Of a DNA stretch of 47,701 nt, positions 33,785 through 42,221 are shown piece by piece. Every line of letters starts with the position of its first letter. Within the stretch, counting starts at the first letter, position 1. The stretch spans positions 1 to 47,701 of the forward strand of contig JBMZBW010000009.1 in the NCBI GenBank assembly GCA_049612785.1, in the 5' to 3' direction. The notes below the pieces were generated by a model. The model saw only the letters and a program-made list of their open reading frames with translations, had not been told where the DNA came from and did no database searches. This stretch comes from UBA7985 sp049612785 (GTDB taxonomy: Bacteria > Pseudomonadota > Alphaproteobacteria > UBA7985). Made by a program: the position numbers and the translations under genes.

Positions 33785-34507
33785 TTAAGGCAGATCAAGC
33801 GAATATCCAACCTCTCGCACCGTCCGAATCACGTCCGAATCCCCGTTAGCATTGAGTGCTTTGCGGAGTCTGCGGATATGCACATCCACGGTTCTGGGTT
33901 CAACGTCCTTCTCACGACCCCATACCGAGTCTAATAACTGTTCCCGAGAAAAGACCCTTCCAGGGAACTGCATGAAGTGTCTTAAAAGGCGAAATTCGGT
34001 CGGCGCAAGTTCAAGGGCCATATTGCCGCGCATGACCTTGTGAGTGCCCTGATCCATCTGAATATCTGCGAAAACCAGAATTTCTTTCAGGCGGGCAGGC
34101 TGTGACCGTCGCAGGACCGCGCGCAGACGAGCCAGCAACTCCTGAGGGCTGAAAGGCTTGGTCAGGTAGTCGTCTGCACCCATGTCCAGACCGCGCAATT
34201 TGTCCTGTTCCTCACCACGCGCCGTGAGCATGATAATCGGCACATCGCTCGTTTCCTGATGCCGACGCAGGTGGCGGCAAACTTCCAGCCCAGAGCGCAA
34301 GGGTAACATCCAATCGAGCAAGATCGCATTGGGTTCAGTTGTCAGGGCGAGGTCTACAGCTTCCTCTCCGTCACGCGCGACGACAGTATCGTACCCAGCG
34401 CTCCGCAGATTGTAGTCGAGCAGCGTGACAATCGCTTCCTCGTCTTCGACAATCAGCACAAGCGGTTTAGCGCCCGCACTATTTTGGGGGCGTTTGTCGC
34501 GGCTCAT
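33785..34507 (-). CDS. phoB: Phosphate regulon response regulator
   Basis: This 240-residue OmpR/PhoB-class regulator activates phosphate-starvation genes when phosphorylated by PhoR. The receiver domain has its acidic pocket at 21-23 (EDE), the phospho-acceptor Asp65 in LLDWMLP, and Lys in ADDYLTKPF. The winged-helix domain contains APTEFRLLRHFMQFPGRVFS and VDVHIRRLRKALN. The ATG at 34507 is preferred because GGAG lies 6 bases upstream and the family starts near it. It is the last gene of the pst cluster, 61 bases after pstB. In most relatives phoU lies between them; it is absent here. The 270 bases downstream to the repeat lipoprotein gene hold nothing I can identify. Confidence 0.95.
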   Translation of the reverse strand: MSRDKRPQNSAGAKPLVLIVEDEEAIVTLLDYNLRSAGYDTVVARDGEEAVDLALTTEPNAILLDWMLPLRSGLEVCRHLRRHQETSDVPIIMLTARGEEQDKLRGLDMGADDYLTKPFSPQELLARLRAVLRRSQPARLKEILVFADIQMDQGTHKVMRGNMALELAPTEFRLLRHFMQFPGRVFSREQLLDSVWGREKDVEPRTVDVHIRRLRKALNANGDSDVIRTVREVGYSLDLP

Positions 34508-34568
34508 GGATAGCTCCATGCCTGTGGTTGGGCCAGCGTATGGCATCATCATGGTCCCGATGCTCCTA

Positions 34569-35330
34569 TTAGCCGAAAGCACCCGATACATAATCCTTTG
34601 TACGAGGATCTTGCGGGTTTTCAAAAATGTCTTTGGTCGGTGCCATTTCAACCATGTCACCGAGATGGAAAAATGCAGTCGTCCCGGCCACGCGCTGAGC
34701 CTGCTGCATGTTGTGGGTCACGATCACGATGGCGTAGTCTTTGGCCAAATCCAGAATGAGCCGCTCGACAGTGCCGGTTGCGATGGGATCAAGGGCGGAA
34801 CAGGGTTCGTCCATCAGGATGACTTCTGGCGAAACCGCAACCGCTCGGGCAATGCACAGACGCTGTTGCTGACCGCCTGAGAGACCCAAGGCTTCCGCAT
34901 CCAGTCGGTCGTATACTTCCTCCCAAAGGCCCGCTGAGGTCAGGGCTTCTTCAACGATTTCGTCCAGCTCTTCCCTGTCCTTGGCCATACCGTGAAGCCG
35001 GGGGCCATAGGCAACATTGTCGTAGATTGATTTCGGGAAAGGGTTGGGCTTCTGGAACACCATGCCTACCCGCTGACGCAGCAAAGTAACGTCCAACGAC
35101 TGATCGTGAATGTCTTCGCCATCGAGCGCGATCAGTCCCTCAACCCGTGCGATGCTGATGCTGTCGTTCATGCGGTTCAGGCACCGCAGAAAAGTGGACT
35201 TGCCGCAGCCTGAAGGTCCGATCAGCGCGGTTACGTGCCGGTTCAGGATATCCATGTTCACGCCTTTGAGCGCGTGGTTGTCCCCGTAAAAGACGTGGAC
35301 GTCCTCAGCCTTCATTCGAATTTCAGACAT
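34569..35330 (-). CDS. pstB: Phosphate ABC transporter ATPase
   Basis: This 253-residue ATPase powers phosphate import through PstC and PstA. Walker A is GPSGCGKST, the signature LSGGQQQRLCIARA and Walker B VILMDEPCSALDP; the PstB-typical QKPNPFPKSIYDNVAYG follows the Q-loop. The ATG at 35330 lies 10 bases after the pstA stop with GGAAG upstream, and the family begins here. An in-frame extension to 35387 would overlap pstA and is unlikely. Confidence 0.97.
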   Translation of the reverse strand: MSEIRMKAEDVHVFYGDNHALKGVNMDILNRHVTALIGPSGCGKSTFLRCLNRMNDSISIARVEGLIALDGEDIHDQSLDVTLLRQRVGMVFQKPNPFPKSIYDNVAYGPRLHGMAKDREELDEIVEEALTSAGLWEEVYDRLDAEALGLSGGQQQRLCIARAVAVSPEVILMDEPCSALDPIATGTVERLILDLAKDYAIVIVTHNMQQAQRVAGTTAFFHLGDMVEMAPTKDIFENPQDPRTKDYVSGAFG

Positions 35331-35340
35331 GGGTTCTTCC

Positions 35341-36828
35341 TCAATTAGCGCGCTCGAAGCGGGCGCGGATGTAGGTGGCGAGGCCATTCATGGCAATGAC
35401 GAGGACAAGCAGACAGACAATGCCGGCGGCTGTCTTGTTTTGGAACAAAGGGTCATCGTCCGCGGCCCACTGGTAGATCTGGGATGGCATTCCCACGCCT
35501 TTGGACATCAGACAGGCTGCTCCGGCGTCGCAGACATCGTTGATAAAGGCGTTCATGCCTACCATCAGCAGCGGGGCGGTTTCCCCGGCTGCCTGAGCGA
35601 GACCGATGATCACCCCTGAAGCAATGCCGGGCAGGGCAGCAGGCAAGACGTGCTGAAAGACCGATTGCTGATGAGACGCGCCCATGCCCAAGGCTGCTTG
35701 TTCATAGCTGGGCGGTACAGCGCCAATCGCGGCGCGGGACGCGATGATGACGGTCGGTAGCGTCATAAACGCCAGCACCGTTCCCCCGACAATCGGAAAG
35801 CCGCGAGAACCGGGGAACAGCCACTGGATGATGACGGCAGCGCCGAGGATGCCGAAAATGATCGATGGAACCGCCGCCAGGTTGTTGATGTTGATTTCCA
35901 TGAAATCTGTGAACTGGTTCCTCGGTGCAAACTTTTCGAGGTAAACAGCCGCCAGAATGCCGACGGGCACAGCCAGAACCATCACGACAATCAGCATCAG
36001 GAAGGTTCCCTGCGCCGCTGCAGCGATACCGGCTCGTTCTGGCGAGGTCGAGGAAGCGGAGGCAAAGAAACCCGGTTGTTGCTCCAGAATTGTCCAACCA
36101 AAAAGGTTCAGCTTCGGAACGCCCAGATAAGGTCGAATGCGGGTTCTGCCTGTATCGCGGAGCTCGGTCAGAACGGCCAGACCGTTTTCGTCCACCGACC
36201 GCTTGAGCAGGATCCAGTTTTCGGAATCCAGGTTCTTTTGGGTCCGGCGTTTCATGTCCTTGAACAGCACGTCCGAATCACCGGCGGCCAAAGCCCAAAG
36301 CGTGACGGTTTCGCCCAGTCGATATTCGCCACTGATGAGCCTGTCGCGGATCTGGAATTGTGCCTCGAGGCTGATCATCTCAACGACCTGAGCAACGGCT
36401 TTGTCGCGCTCACGATCAGTTTCGTAGCCAACAAAGGTGTCTGCGAAGTCGGTGGCAAACATGTTTTGCAGCATTTTTTTATAGGCTGCACCGCGCTGAA
36501 CCGATCGCGCAGCACGCTTGGCGCGTTTGGCATCCGGTTCAATATCCGCGGCCCAGAACGCCGGCGCGATACCGATGGCCGCCTGATGTTGAGCCAGATC
36601 AGTCGGTTTCAGAACCTCTGGGTCAAGGTAGACTTCAATCTGGATAAAGGATTGAACGAAGCCGTTGTAAGACTTCTTGATGACCGAATACATGAGGGCG
36701 ACCAGAAAGGCTGCGGCGAGACCCAGTGCCAGCAGGCCCAGCATCCGAAAAATCAGCTCACCACGACGTCGTGCAGCCCTGCGGCGCGACGCTTGAACGC
36801 TCAAGTGGGGGGAGGTGTGAGTGGACAT
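35341..36828 (-). CDS. pstA: Phosphate ABC transporter permease PstA
   Basis: This 495-residue permease has a long N-terminal part. An Arg-rich cytoplasmic start is followed by one membrane helix (about 28-48) and a periplasmic region of about 220 residues of the DUF3333 type found in alphaproteobacterial PstA. The C-terminal 230 residues hold the usual helices and the ATPase-coupling loop SYEQAALGMGASHQQSVFQH. E. coli PstA is 296 residues. Its ATG shares one base with the pstC stop (TAATG), so translation is coupled. Confidence 0.94.
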   Translation of the reverse strand: MSTHTSPHLSVQASRRRAARRRGELIFRMLGLLALGLAAAFLVALMYSVIKKSYNGFVQSFIQIEVYLDPEVLKPTDLAQHQAAIGIAPAFWAADIEPDAKRAKRAARSVQRGAAYKKMLQNMFATDFADTFVGYETDRERDKAVAQVVEMISLEAQFQIRDRLISGEYRLGETVTLWALAAGDSDVLFKDMKRRTQKNLDSENWILLKRSVDENGLAVLTELRDTGRTRIRPYLGVPKLNLFGWTILEQQPGFFASASSTSPERAGIAAAAQGTFLMLIVVMVLAVPVGILAAVYLEKFAPRNQFTDFMEININNLAAVPSIIFGILGAAVIIQWLFPGSRGFPIVGGTVLAFMTLPTVIIASRAAIGAVPPSYEQAALGMGASHQQSVFQHVLPAALPGIASGVIIGLAQAAGETAPLLMVGMNAFINDVCDAGAACLMSKGVGMPSQIYQWAADDDPLFQNKTAAGIVCLLVLVIAMNGLATYIRARFERAN

Positions 36829-39002
36829 TAGCTGTACCTCTGACGGTAACGACGCACGATCTGGATCGCGGCGAGGTTGAGCAGTAGCGTAGAAATGAAC
36901 AGGACGAGGCCCAGACCAAAGACTGACAGCGTGTTGGCTCGATCAAATTCAGCATCGCCAATCAGCAACTCGGTGATTTGCACCGTTACGGTCGTCATCT
37001 GATCCAGCACGTTGAGGGTCAAATTCGCCTGTCCCCCTGCGGCGAGAACCACGATCATGGTTTCACCGATGGCGCGAGACGTGGCCAACAGGAAACCACC
37101 CATGATGCCGGGTAAGGCCGCGGGGATCAGCACTTTGAGGATGGTTTCTGACTTGTGACCGCCCAGCGCTAGCGAGCCGTCGCGCAGTGACCTCGGAACC
37201 GCTTTCAGAGCGTCATCAGACAGTGACGAGATGAAGGGGATGAGCATGATCCCCATTACCGCACCGGCAACCACACCTGACTTCGCACCAATGGCGAGGT
37301 CGAGGTATTCCAACTGCAGCGGAGTGGGGAGGAAGCGCAGCTCGAGGATCCATTCGATGCCGTTGAACAAGTCCTTGGCGAAGGGAATACCCGACCGGAG
37401 TGCAAAAACGCCGTAGACGATTGTTGGAATGCCCGCGAGCACTTCAAGGATGGGCTTGAAGATGCCGCGCGTGCGCGGGCTGGCGTACTCGGCCATGTAG
37501 ATGGCAGACATCAGGCCAATGGGCAGCGCGACCGTCAAAGCCACAAGTGAAACCACCAGTGTTCCGTAGAAAACCGGGACCGCGCCCAGATTGAAACCAC
37601 CCGCCTGATCATCACGGATGGGCGCATCCTTGGACCAGTGCAGACCGAACAAGAAGTCCTGAATAGGGTATTTGCTGAAGAACAGCTCCGCATTGGAAAG
37701 CAGAGCGAGAACGATGCCAATGGTTACCAAAATGGCCGCGGCTGAAGCGAGCATCATTCCCAGGCTCGCAGACTTTTCGTGTCGCACCTGAGCGCGGTGA
37801 ACGGGGCGAACAAAGACCAGTGATCCGACGACACCGACGACGACGCCAAGGATCACCACAGCGATGTAGCCAAAGCGGTAGGCGTTTTGCGCGGCCAACA
37901 TGCGCGAAGCTGCAGCAGACATATCAGCATCTGAAATCACCAAGCCGGCGCGCACGTCGCGGATTGCATTCAGCAACTTCTGCGACTCAAGGCCCAAGGT
38001 TCCCGGCGAGATGTCGAACAAGGCCACAGAACCGAAATCAAACAGCCAGGAATAAGCACCGACCCACGTGAGAATGGTGAGCAGAATGAACAAGGCAAAG
38101 CCGATAAAAATCAGGAAAAAGGTCTGGTCGCTGAATCTCGGACGGACACCACTTCGCCAGAGGATGAGGCTCGAAATGGCAATGATCGCCATCGAAACAA
38201 TCCAGCCGCCGCTGCCCCAAGCGAGTTGATCGCGCAGATAGATCAGAACGCCGGTACCGGTCGCCATAAAGAGGATACGGGCGAAGCGCGTGCTGACGTC
38301 GACAGAAAACAGCGTGAGAGCCAAAATCAGCAGAACGACAATCGAGGCCGCGCCGTAGCCCGATAGAATAGAAATCAGAATGGCCACAGCGGCCATCATG
38401 AGCAGCAAGGTGCGACCCTGATTGCCAACGAATTTCTTTGGACCGGCGAGCCACAGAGCAAGCGCGCCCATGAGCAGGGCCAACCAGAACAAGCGGCGTA
38501 AGGCGTGCTGTTGACCAAAGTAGTCTGCCAAGCCGGGCAGGGCGGATCGTTGGGCCTCCGTAAACCCTTGCGTCGATCCTGTTCCCGAGAGTCCTAAACT
38601 CGCAAGCGTGCTGCGGGCAAAGTCGTGGAGTTGATCCGCGTTGATGGTTTTACCCATCAGAGCAAGCGCCTCACCTTCTATCATACCCGTCAGGATCGGC
38701 GTGCCTATCGAACGATAAAGCAACAGGAGCAAAACAGGGGGCACAAGCCACCAAAGCACGGTTTGGAAACCATAAAAACGAGGAAGATCAGGTAGGCCAA
38801 AGCGGTTCAGGCCCTGCGCCCTCGCTTGCTCAAGCGATAGTCGGTTCTGCCGAATGCGCCACTGGCCAAAGCTGATGGCCCCCCAGATGTACGCAACGAT
38901 AATCGGCACAATCAGCGCGTAGGCGCCGAAAAAGAGGGACAGGCCGATGATCATGAAAATGAAGAAAGCGATTTGCAGAGACACGCTTGATGTTCTGTTC
39001 AT
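36828..39002 (-). CDS. pstC: Phosphate ABC transporter permease PstC, enlarged
   Basis: This 724-residue protein has a conserved permease core only in its last 250 residues: YGTLVVSLVALTVALPIGLM, then LAGIPTIVYGVFAL and DDALKAVPRSLRDGSLALGG. The N-terminus has membrane helices at about 10-40 and 82-98. A second hydrophobic block at about 170-312 adds five to six helices, for example LFWLALLMGALALWLAG and FFLIFIGFALFILLTILTWV. A soluble stretch and another helix (about 378-398) then lead into the core. E. coli PstC is 319 residues, and most alphaproteobacterial PstC proteins are, from memory, 430-500. The 170-312 block looks like an insertion. The gene starts the pst transcript, 107 bases from the putative PhoB site. 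Confidence 0.93.
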   Translation of the reverse strand: MNRTSSVSLQIAFFIFMIIGLSLFFGAYALIVPIIVAYIWGAISFGQWRIRQNRLSLEQARAQGLNRFGLPDLPRFYGFQTVLWWLVPPVLLLLLYRSIGTPILTGMIEGEALALMGKTINADQLHDFARSTLASLGLSGTGSTQGFTEAQRSALPGLADYFGQQHALRRLFWLALLMGALALWLAGPKKFVGNQGRTLLLMMAAVAILISILSGYGAASIVVLLILALTLFSVDVSTRFARILFMATGTGVLIYLRDQLAWGSGGWIVSMAIIAISSLILWRSGVRPRFSDQTFFLIFIGFALFILLTILTWVGAYSWLFDFGSVALFDISPGTLGLESQKLLNAIRDVRAGLVISDADMSAAASRMLAAQNAYRFGYIAVVILGVVVGVVGSLVFVRPVHRAQVRHEKSASLGMMLASAAAILVTIGIVLALLSNAELFFSKYPIQDFLFGLHWSKDAPIRDDQAGGFNLGAVPVFYGTLVVSLVALTVALPIGLMSAIYMAEYASPRTRGIFKPILEVLAGIPTIVYGVFALRSGIPFAKDLFNGIEWILELRFLPTPLQLEYLDLAIGAKSGVVAGAVMGIMLIPFISSLSDDALKAVPRSLRDGSLALGGHKSETILKVLIPAALPGIMGGFLLATSRAIGETMIVVLAAGGQANLTLNVLDQMTTVTVQITELLIGDAEFDRANTLSVFGLGLVLFISTLLLNLAAIQIVRRYRQRYS

Positions 39003-39108
39003 GGACGGTCATTTCCCATCATCGACGCTACAGCAAATGATCCGGCGAAAGCGTCGCGCCTTCATGCCGAACCCCTGAGCCCGCTGGTGCGGTTCAGTGG
39101 CTCTGCTT

Positions 39109-39137
39109 TGTTACGCCAATGTTACGATTGTGTTACG
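39109..39137. promoter_or_regulatory. Triple TGTTACG repeat, probable PhoB operator
   Basis: TGTTACG occurs three times, at 39109-39115, 39120-39126 and 39131-39137, each separated by exactly 4 bases (11-bp period). This is the 7+4 spacing of Pho boxes (CTGTCAT-N4-CTGTCAT), with T for C at the fourth base of TGTCA. On the minus strand the units read CGTAACA. It lies 107 bases upstream of pstC, just after the phoR stop, and probably lets PhoB induce pstC-pstA-pstB-phoB. Confidence 0.75.
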
Positions 39138-39177
39138 ACGCCCCAGAAAGTGTCGGGAAATGACCTGCTTTTGTGCG

Positions 39178-40260
39178 TTAGCCTTTATGCGCTGGAAGAG
39201 TAACGCTGAACGTCGAACCCTGACCGAGGGTCGATGTGATATTCAGCATACCGCGGTGACGAGCGACAATGTGTTTTACGATTGCGAGACCAAGGCCCGT
39301 GCCACCCATTGCGCGGGAGCGGCCTTTGTCGACCCGATAGAAGCGTTCGGTCAATCGGTCGATGTGCTCTTCCTCGATGCCTTCGCCTTCGTCGATGACA
39401 TCAATACGGACACTGTCGCCATTGTTCACCGATGCCATGACGACATTGACGGTGCCGCCCTCGCGTCCGTATTTCAAAGCATTCTCGATCAGGTTCCAAA
39501 ACACCTGCGTCAGCTCATCCGCATCGCCGCGCACGAGCAGGTCGAGCGCGGGTTCATAAGCGATTGTTTGCTGCTGGTTTTCGGCTTGAAGGGAGAGCGA
39601 TTCCACCACTGTATGCAGTAAATCGCTCACTTCCAGCGCACCGCTGGGCAAGACGGAAGCGTTCATTTCAATCTTGGAAAGCGAAAGCAGGTCTTCGACC
39701 AGCCGGGACATGCGCGCCGCCTGATCGCGCATGATCGCGAGAAACCGCTGCGCTGCTTCCTGATCTTCACGAGCCGGTCCCTGCAGCGTTTCGATGAAGC
39801 CCACAAGGGTTGAAAGTGGCGTGCGCAGCTCGTGGCTGACATTGGCAACAAAGTCAGCTCGAACCGCTTCTGTCTGGCGCTGGGTGGTCAGGTCCTGCAG
39901 CGTCATGATCATTTTGCCGCCTTGCGTCGAGGTTTGCTGCATGGGCGTTACGGTTGCGAGAATAGACAGCGTCGGCCTTTCGCCCCATTCGAATTCAAAC
40001 CGAACTTCTTCGTTGTCTTCATCAGCCGCTTCAACAGCATCATAAAGGATGTCGTTGCCGAAAATGTCTTCTACCCGCTGATTGATCGGGTCCATCTGTA
40101 GCAACTCGTTTGCAGCCAGATTTGCCCACACCACTTTGTACTTCTTGTTTACCTGCAGAATGGCAAAGGGAAGGGTGTCGAGGATGTGCAGATGCTGCTC
40201 CAAATGAGCGCGCAGCCGCTTTGGTTTCTTGGGCAGTTTTTTAGCCACGAGGCACCCCAT
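39178..40260 (-). CDS. phoR: Phosphate regulon sensor histidine kinase, without visible membrane segment
   Basis: This 360-residue kinase has a PAS domain (about 25-125, with LPFAILQVNKKYKVVWAN), a HisKA domain with His143 in FVANVSHELRTPLS, and a C-terminal ATPase domain. The latter has NLIENALKYG (N box), DEGEGIEEE (G1) and GGTGLGLAIVKHIVARH (G2). It phosphorylates PhoB. PhoR proteins normally have N-terminal membrane helices; none is encoded in this frame. The start at 40260 has no clear ribosome site, and GTG 40248 is an alternative. Directly upstream in another frame is a hydrophobic segment that could be joined by frameshifting (40236-40307). The Pho-type repeat at 39109 lies between this stop and pstC. 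Confidence 0.93.
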   Translation of the reverse strand: MGCLVAKKLPKKPKRLRAHLEQHLHILDTLPFAILQVNKKYKVVWANLAANELLQMDPINQRVEDIFGNDILYDAVEAADEDNEEVRFEFEWGERPTLSILATVTPMQQTSTQGGKMIMTLQDLTTQRQTEAVRADFVANVSHELRTPLSTLVGFIETLQGPAREDQEAAQRFLAIMRDQAARMSRLVEDLLSLSKIEMNASVLPSGALEVSDLLHTVVESLSLQAENQQQTIAYEPALDLLVRGDADELTQVFWNLIENALKYGREGGTVNVVMASVNNGDSVRIDVIDEGEGIEEEHIDRLTERFYRVDKGRSRAMGGTGLGLAIVKHIVARHRGMLNITSTLGQGSTFSVTLPAHKG

Positions 40261-40307
40261 TCCACTGGAATTGCAACAACTGAACTTACCAACACTGCTA
40301 TCGCCAT
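40236..40307 (-). other. Out-of-frame hydrophobic segment and A_AAA_AAC slippery site at the phoR start
   Basis: On the minus strand an ATG at 40307 opens a frame encoding MAIAVLVSSVVAIPVEWGAS, then WLKN. It runs over the phoR start in the other frame. At 40242-40236 the bases A AAA AAC, read in this frame, form a canonical -1 slippery heptamer. A -1 slip leads into CTG CCC AAG, the phoR frame. The fused start would be a hydrophobic helix joined to the basic KKLPKKPKRLR stretch, the usual order of a membrane anchor. GAGGG lies only one base from the ATG, and no strong downstream structure was seen. Confidence 0.4.
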
Positions 40308-40411
40308 TCCCTCAAAGACTGTCAAACAACAAAGGTTCTGCGCCTTGGGGGTAAAAGAGGGGTCAGACCACTTGACCCGCCCTTAGGTAAAACGTACATT
40401 TCACCATAGAA

Positions 40412-40423
40412 ATTGGTACCAAT
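40412..40423. promoter_or_regulatory. ATTGGTACCAAT palindrome before the beta-oxidation operon
   Basis: This is a perfect 12-base dyad, 19 bases upstream of the acyl-CoA ligase start. Its position suits an operator for a repressor that responds to fatty acyl-CoA, of the TetR or GntR type. No such regulator gene adjoins the operon. Confidence 0.5.
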
Positions 40424-40442
40424 GTTTTGTGGGAGAAAGCAC

Positions 40443-42152
40443 GTGGCCAAAGCAAGCACTCAGCATCCGTGGCTCGAAAAATATCCAAGTTACCTGGACT
40501 GGAATATGGATATTCAGACCGGAACGCTACCCCAGTTGTGGGACGAGGCGGTGTCTCGGTTCGGTGACCGCCCCCTGATGGATTTTCTGGGCAATAAGCT
40601 GACCTATGCCGAAACAGATGCATTGGTGGACAAGGCTGCAGCGGGTTTGCAGAAAATGGGGGTCGTGAAGGGGGATCGCGTCGGTCTGTTCCTGCCGAAC
40701 TGCATCTACTTCCCGGTGTTCTACTACGCCATTTGCAAGCTGGGCGGCATCGTCGTCAACTTCAACCCGACTTACCCTTCTGATCAGGTTGAAAAGCTGG
40801 TTGAGCAGGCTGAAGTGAAAGTCGTGATCACGACCGATCTGAAGGCTGTCTACCCGAATGTTGGGCCGGTGTGCGAGAAATCACGCGCCAATGGTGGTAG
40901 CCTGCAAAACCTCATCATCTGTCCCTTTGCGGGCTCACTGTCTGGCCTGAAATCCATCCTTTTCCCACTGCTGCGCGGTAAGGATCTGGTCAAAGGAATT
41001 AGTGGCCCGGGCATTTCCACGTACAAAGACGTGATGAGCCACGGCTCAGCCTACAAGCTGGCTGATCTGGAGCCGACGGACGTAGCTGCGCTGCAGTTTA
41101 CCGGTGGCACGACGGGGCTTCCAAAGGCCGCCACGCTCACTCACGAAAACATTTACATCAACTGTCAGCAGGCTGGTCGCTGGTTCCCTGGCATTCAGGA
41201 TGGTCAGGAAAAGATCCTGACGGTCCTGCCACTGTTCCACGTCTTCGCCATGACCATTTGCATGAATTACATGGCCATGCGTGGTGGCGAGATGGTGATG
41301 CAGCCAAACTTTGACAAAGATAATGCAGCCAAAGCAATCGGCGCTGGTGCGACCATCTTTGCGGGTGTTCCGGCGATGTTTAACGCCCTTGCGAACCACC
41401 CGGATATAAAGTCGGGCAAGATCAAACTGGATGCGCTGAAATATTGCGTATCGGGCGGCGCGGCCATGCCTTACGAGATCAAGAAGAGCTTTGAAAAGTA
41501 CGCGCCTTGCTCTGTCACCGAAGGGTACGGACTGTCCGAAACCTCACCAATCGCAACGGCCAATCCGGTCGGCGAGGAGCCTCGGCTGCTGGATGGTAAA
41601 ATCAATTCTATCGGCCTGCCGGTCCCTAACACGGTCATCGAGATTGTGGATGAGAATGACAGTTCCAAGCTTATGCCAATCGGTGAGCGCGGTGAGATCG
41701 CCATTTCTGGCCCGCAGGTCATGCAAGGCTACTGGGCGCGTCCGGACGCTACGGCGGAATGCCTGCAGAATGGCCGGTTCCTGACGGGCGACATCGGTGT
41801 GATGGACGACGATGGCTACACCTACATCGTGGACCGGAAGAAGGATATGATCGTCACGAATAATGGCTTCAACGTCTACCCGCGTGACATCGAAGAAATC
41901 CTGTTCAGCCATGAAGCCGTTGCGGAATGTGCCATTTGTGGCGTGCCGGACAGCAAGCGCGGCGAAGTGATCCTCGCCGCCGTTGTGTTACACGAGGCTG
42001 GCTCGATCAGCGCTGACGATGTGATGGAATTTCTGCGTGGCAAGATCGTGGACTACATGCTTCCAGAACGCATTGAATTCATGGACGAACTGCCCAAGAG
42101 CCAGGTTGGTAAGATCCTGAAACGAGAAATTCGCGATATTTACGGGGCCTGA
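40443..42152 (+). CDS. Long-chain fatty acid-CoA ligase
   Basis: This 569-residue adenylate-forming enzyme activates fatty acids to acyl-CoA. It shows the P-loop FTGGTTGLPKAATLTHEN, the A5 motif SVTEGYGLSETSPIA, the hinge region FLTGDIGVMDDDGYTYIVDR, and the C-terminal KSQVGKILKREIRD with the catalytic lysine. In the P-loop the usual Lys-Gly reads Lys-Ala. GTG 40443 is chosen because GGGAG lies about 8 bases upstream; TTG 40413 and ATG 40422 are in frame but less supported. It is the first gene of a four-gene fatty acid degradation unit. A GC-rich hairpin follows the stop. Confidence 0.93.
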   Translation: MAKASTQHPWLEKYPSYLDWNMDIQTGTLPQLWDEAVSRFGDRPLMDFLGNKLTYAETDALVDKAAAGLQKMGVVKGDRVGLFLPNCIYFPVFYYAICKLGGIVVNFNPTYPSDQVEKLVEQAEVKVVITTDLKAVYPNVGPVCEKSRANGGSLQNLIICPFAGSLSGLKSILFPLLRGKDLVKGISGPGISTYKDVMSHGSAYKLADLEPTDVAALQFTGGTTGLPKAATLTHENIYINCQQAGRWFPGIQDGQEKILTVLPLFHVFAMTICMNYMAMRGGEMVMQPNFDKDNAAKAIGAGATIFAGVPAMFNALANHPDIKSGKIKLDALKYCVSGGAAMPYEIKKSFEKYAPCSVTEGYGLSETSPIATANPVGEEPRLLDGKINSIGLPVPNTVIEIVDENDSSKLMPIGERGEIAISGPQVMQGYWARPDATAECLQNGRFLTGDIGVMDDDGYTYIVDRKKDMIVTNNGFNVYPRDIEEILFSHEAVAECAICGVPDSKRGEVILAAVVLHEAGSISADDVMEFLRGKIVDYMLPERIEFMDELPKSQVGKILKREIRDIYGA

Positions 42153-42162
42153 TCCGGCCCCG
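42143..42162 (+). terminator. GC-rich hairpin after the acyl-CoA ligase gene
   Basis: CGGGGCC (42143-42149) pairs with GGCCCCG (42156-42162) over the loop TGATCC, which contains the stop codon. There is no long T run (only CTTT at 42170). It may weaken transcription into the thiolase gene or stabilise an mRNA end rather than fully terminate. Confidence 0.45.
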
Positions 42163-42221
42163 CCTTCGCGCTTTAATACCCTACAGACGAACACCGCTGA
42201 TTCTGACAAAGGACCTCAGAA

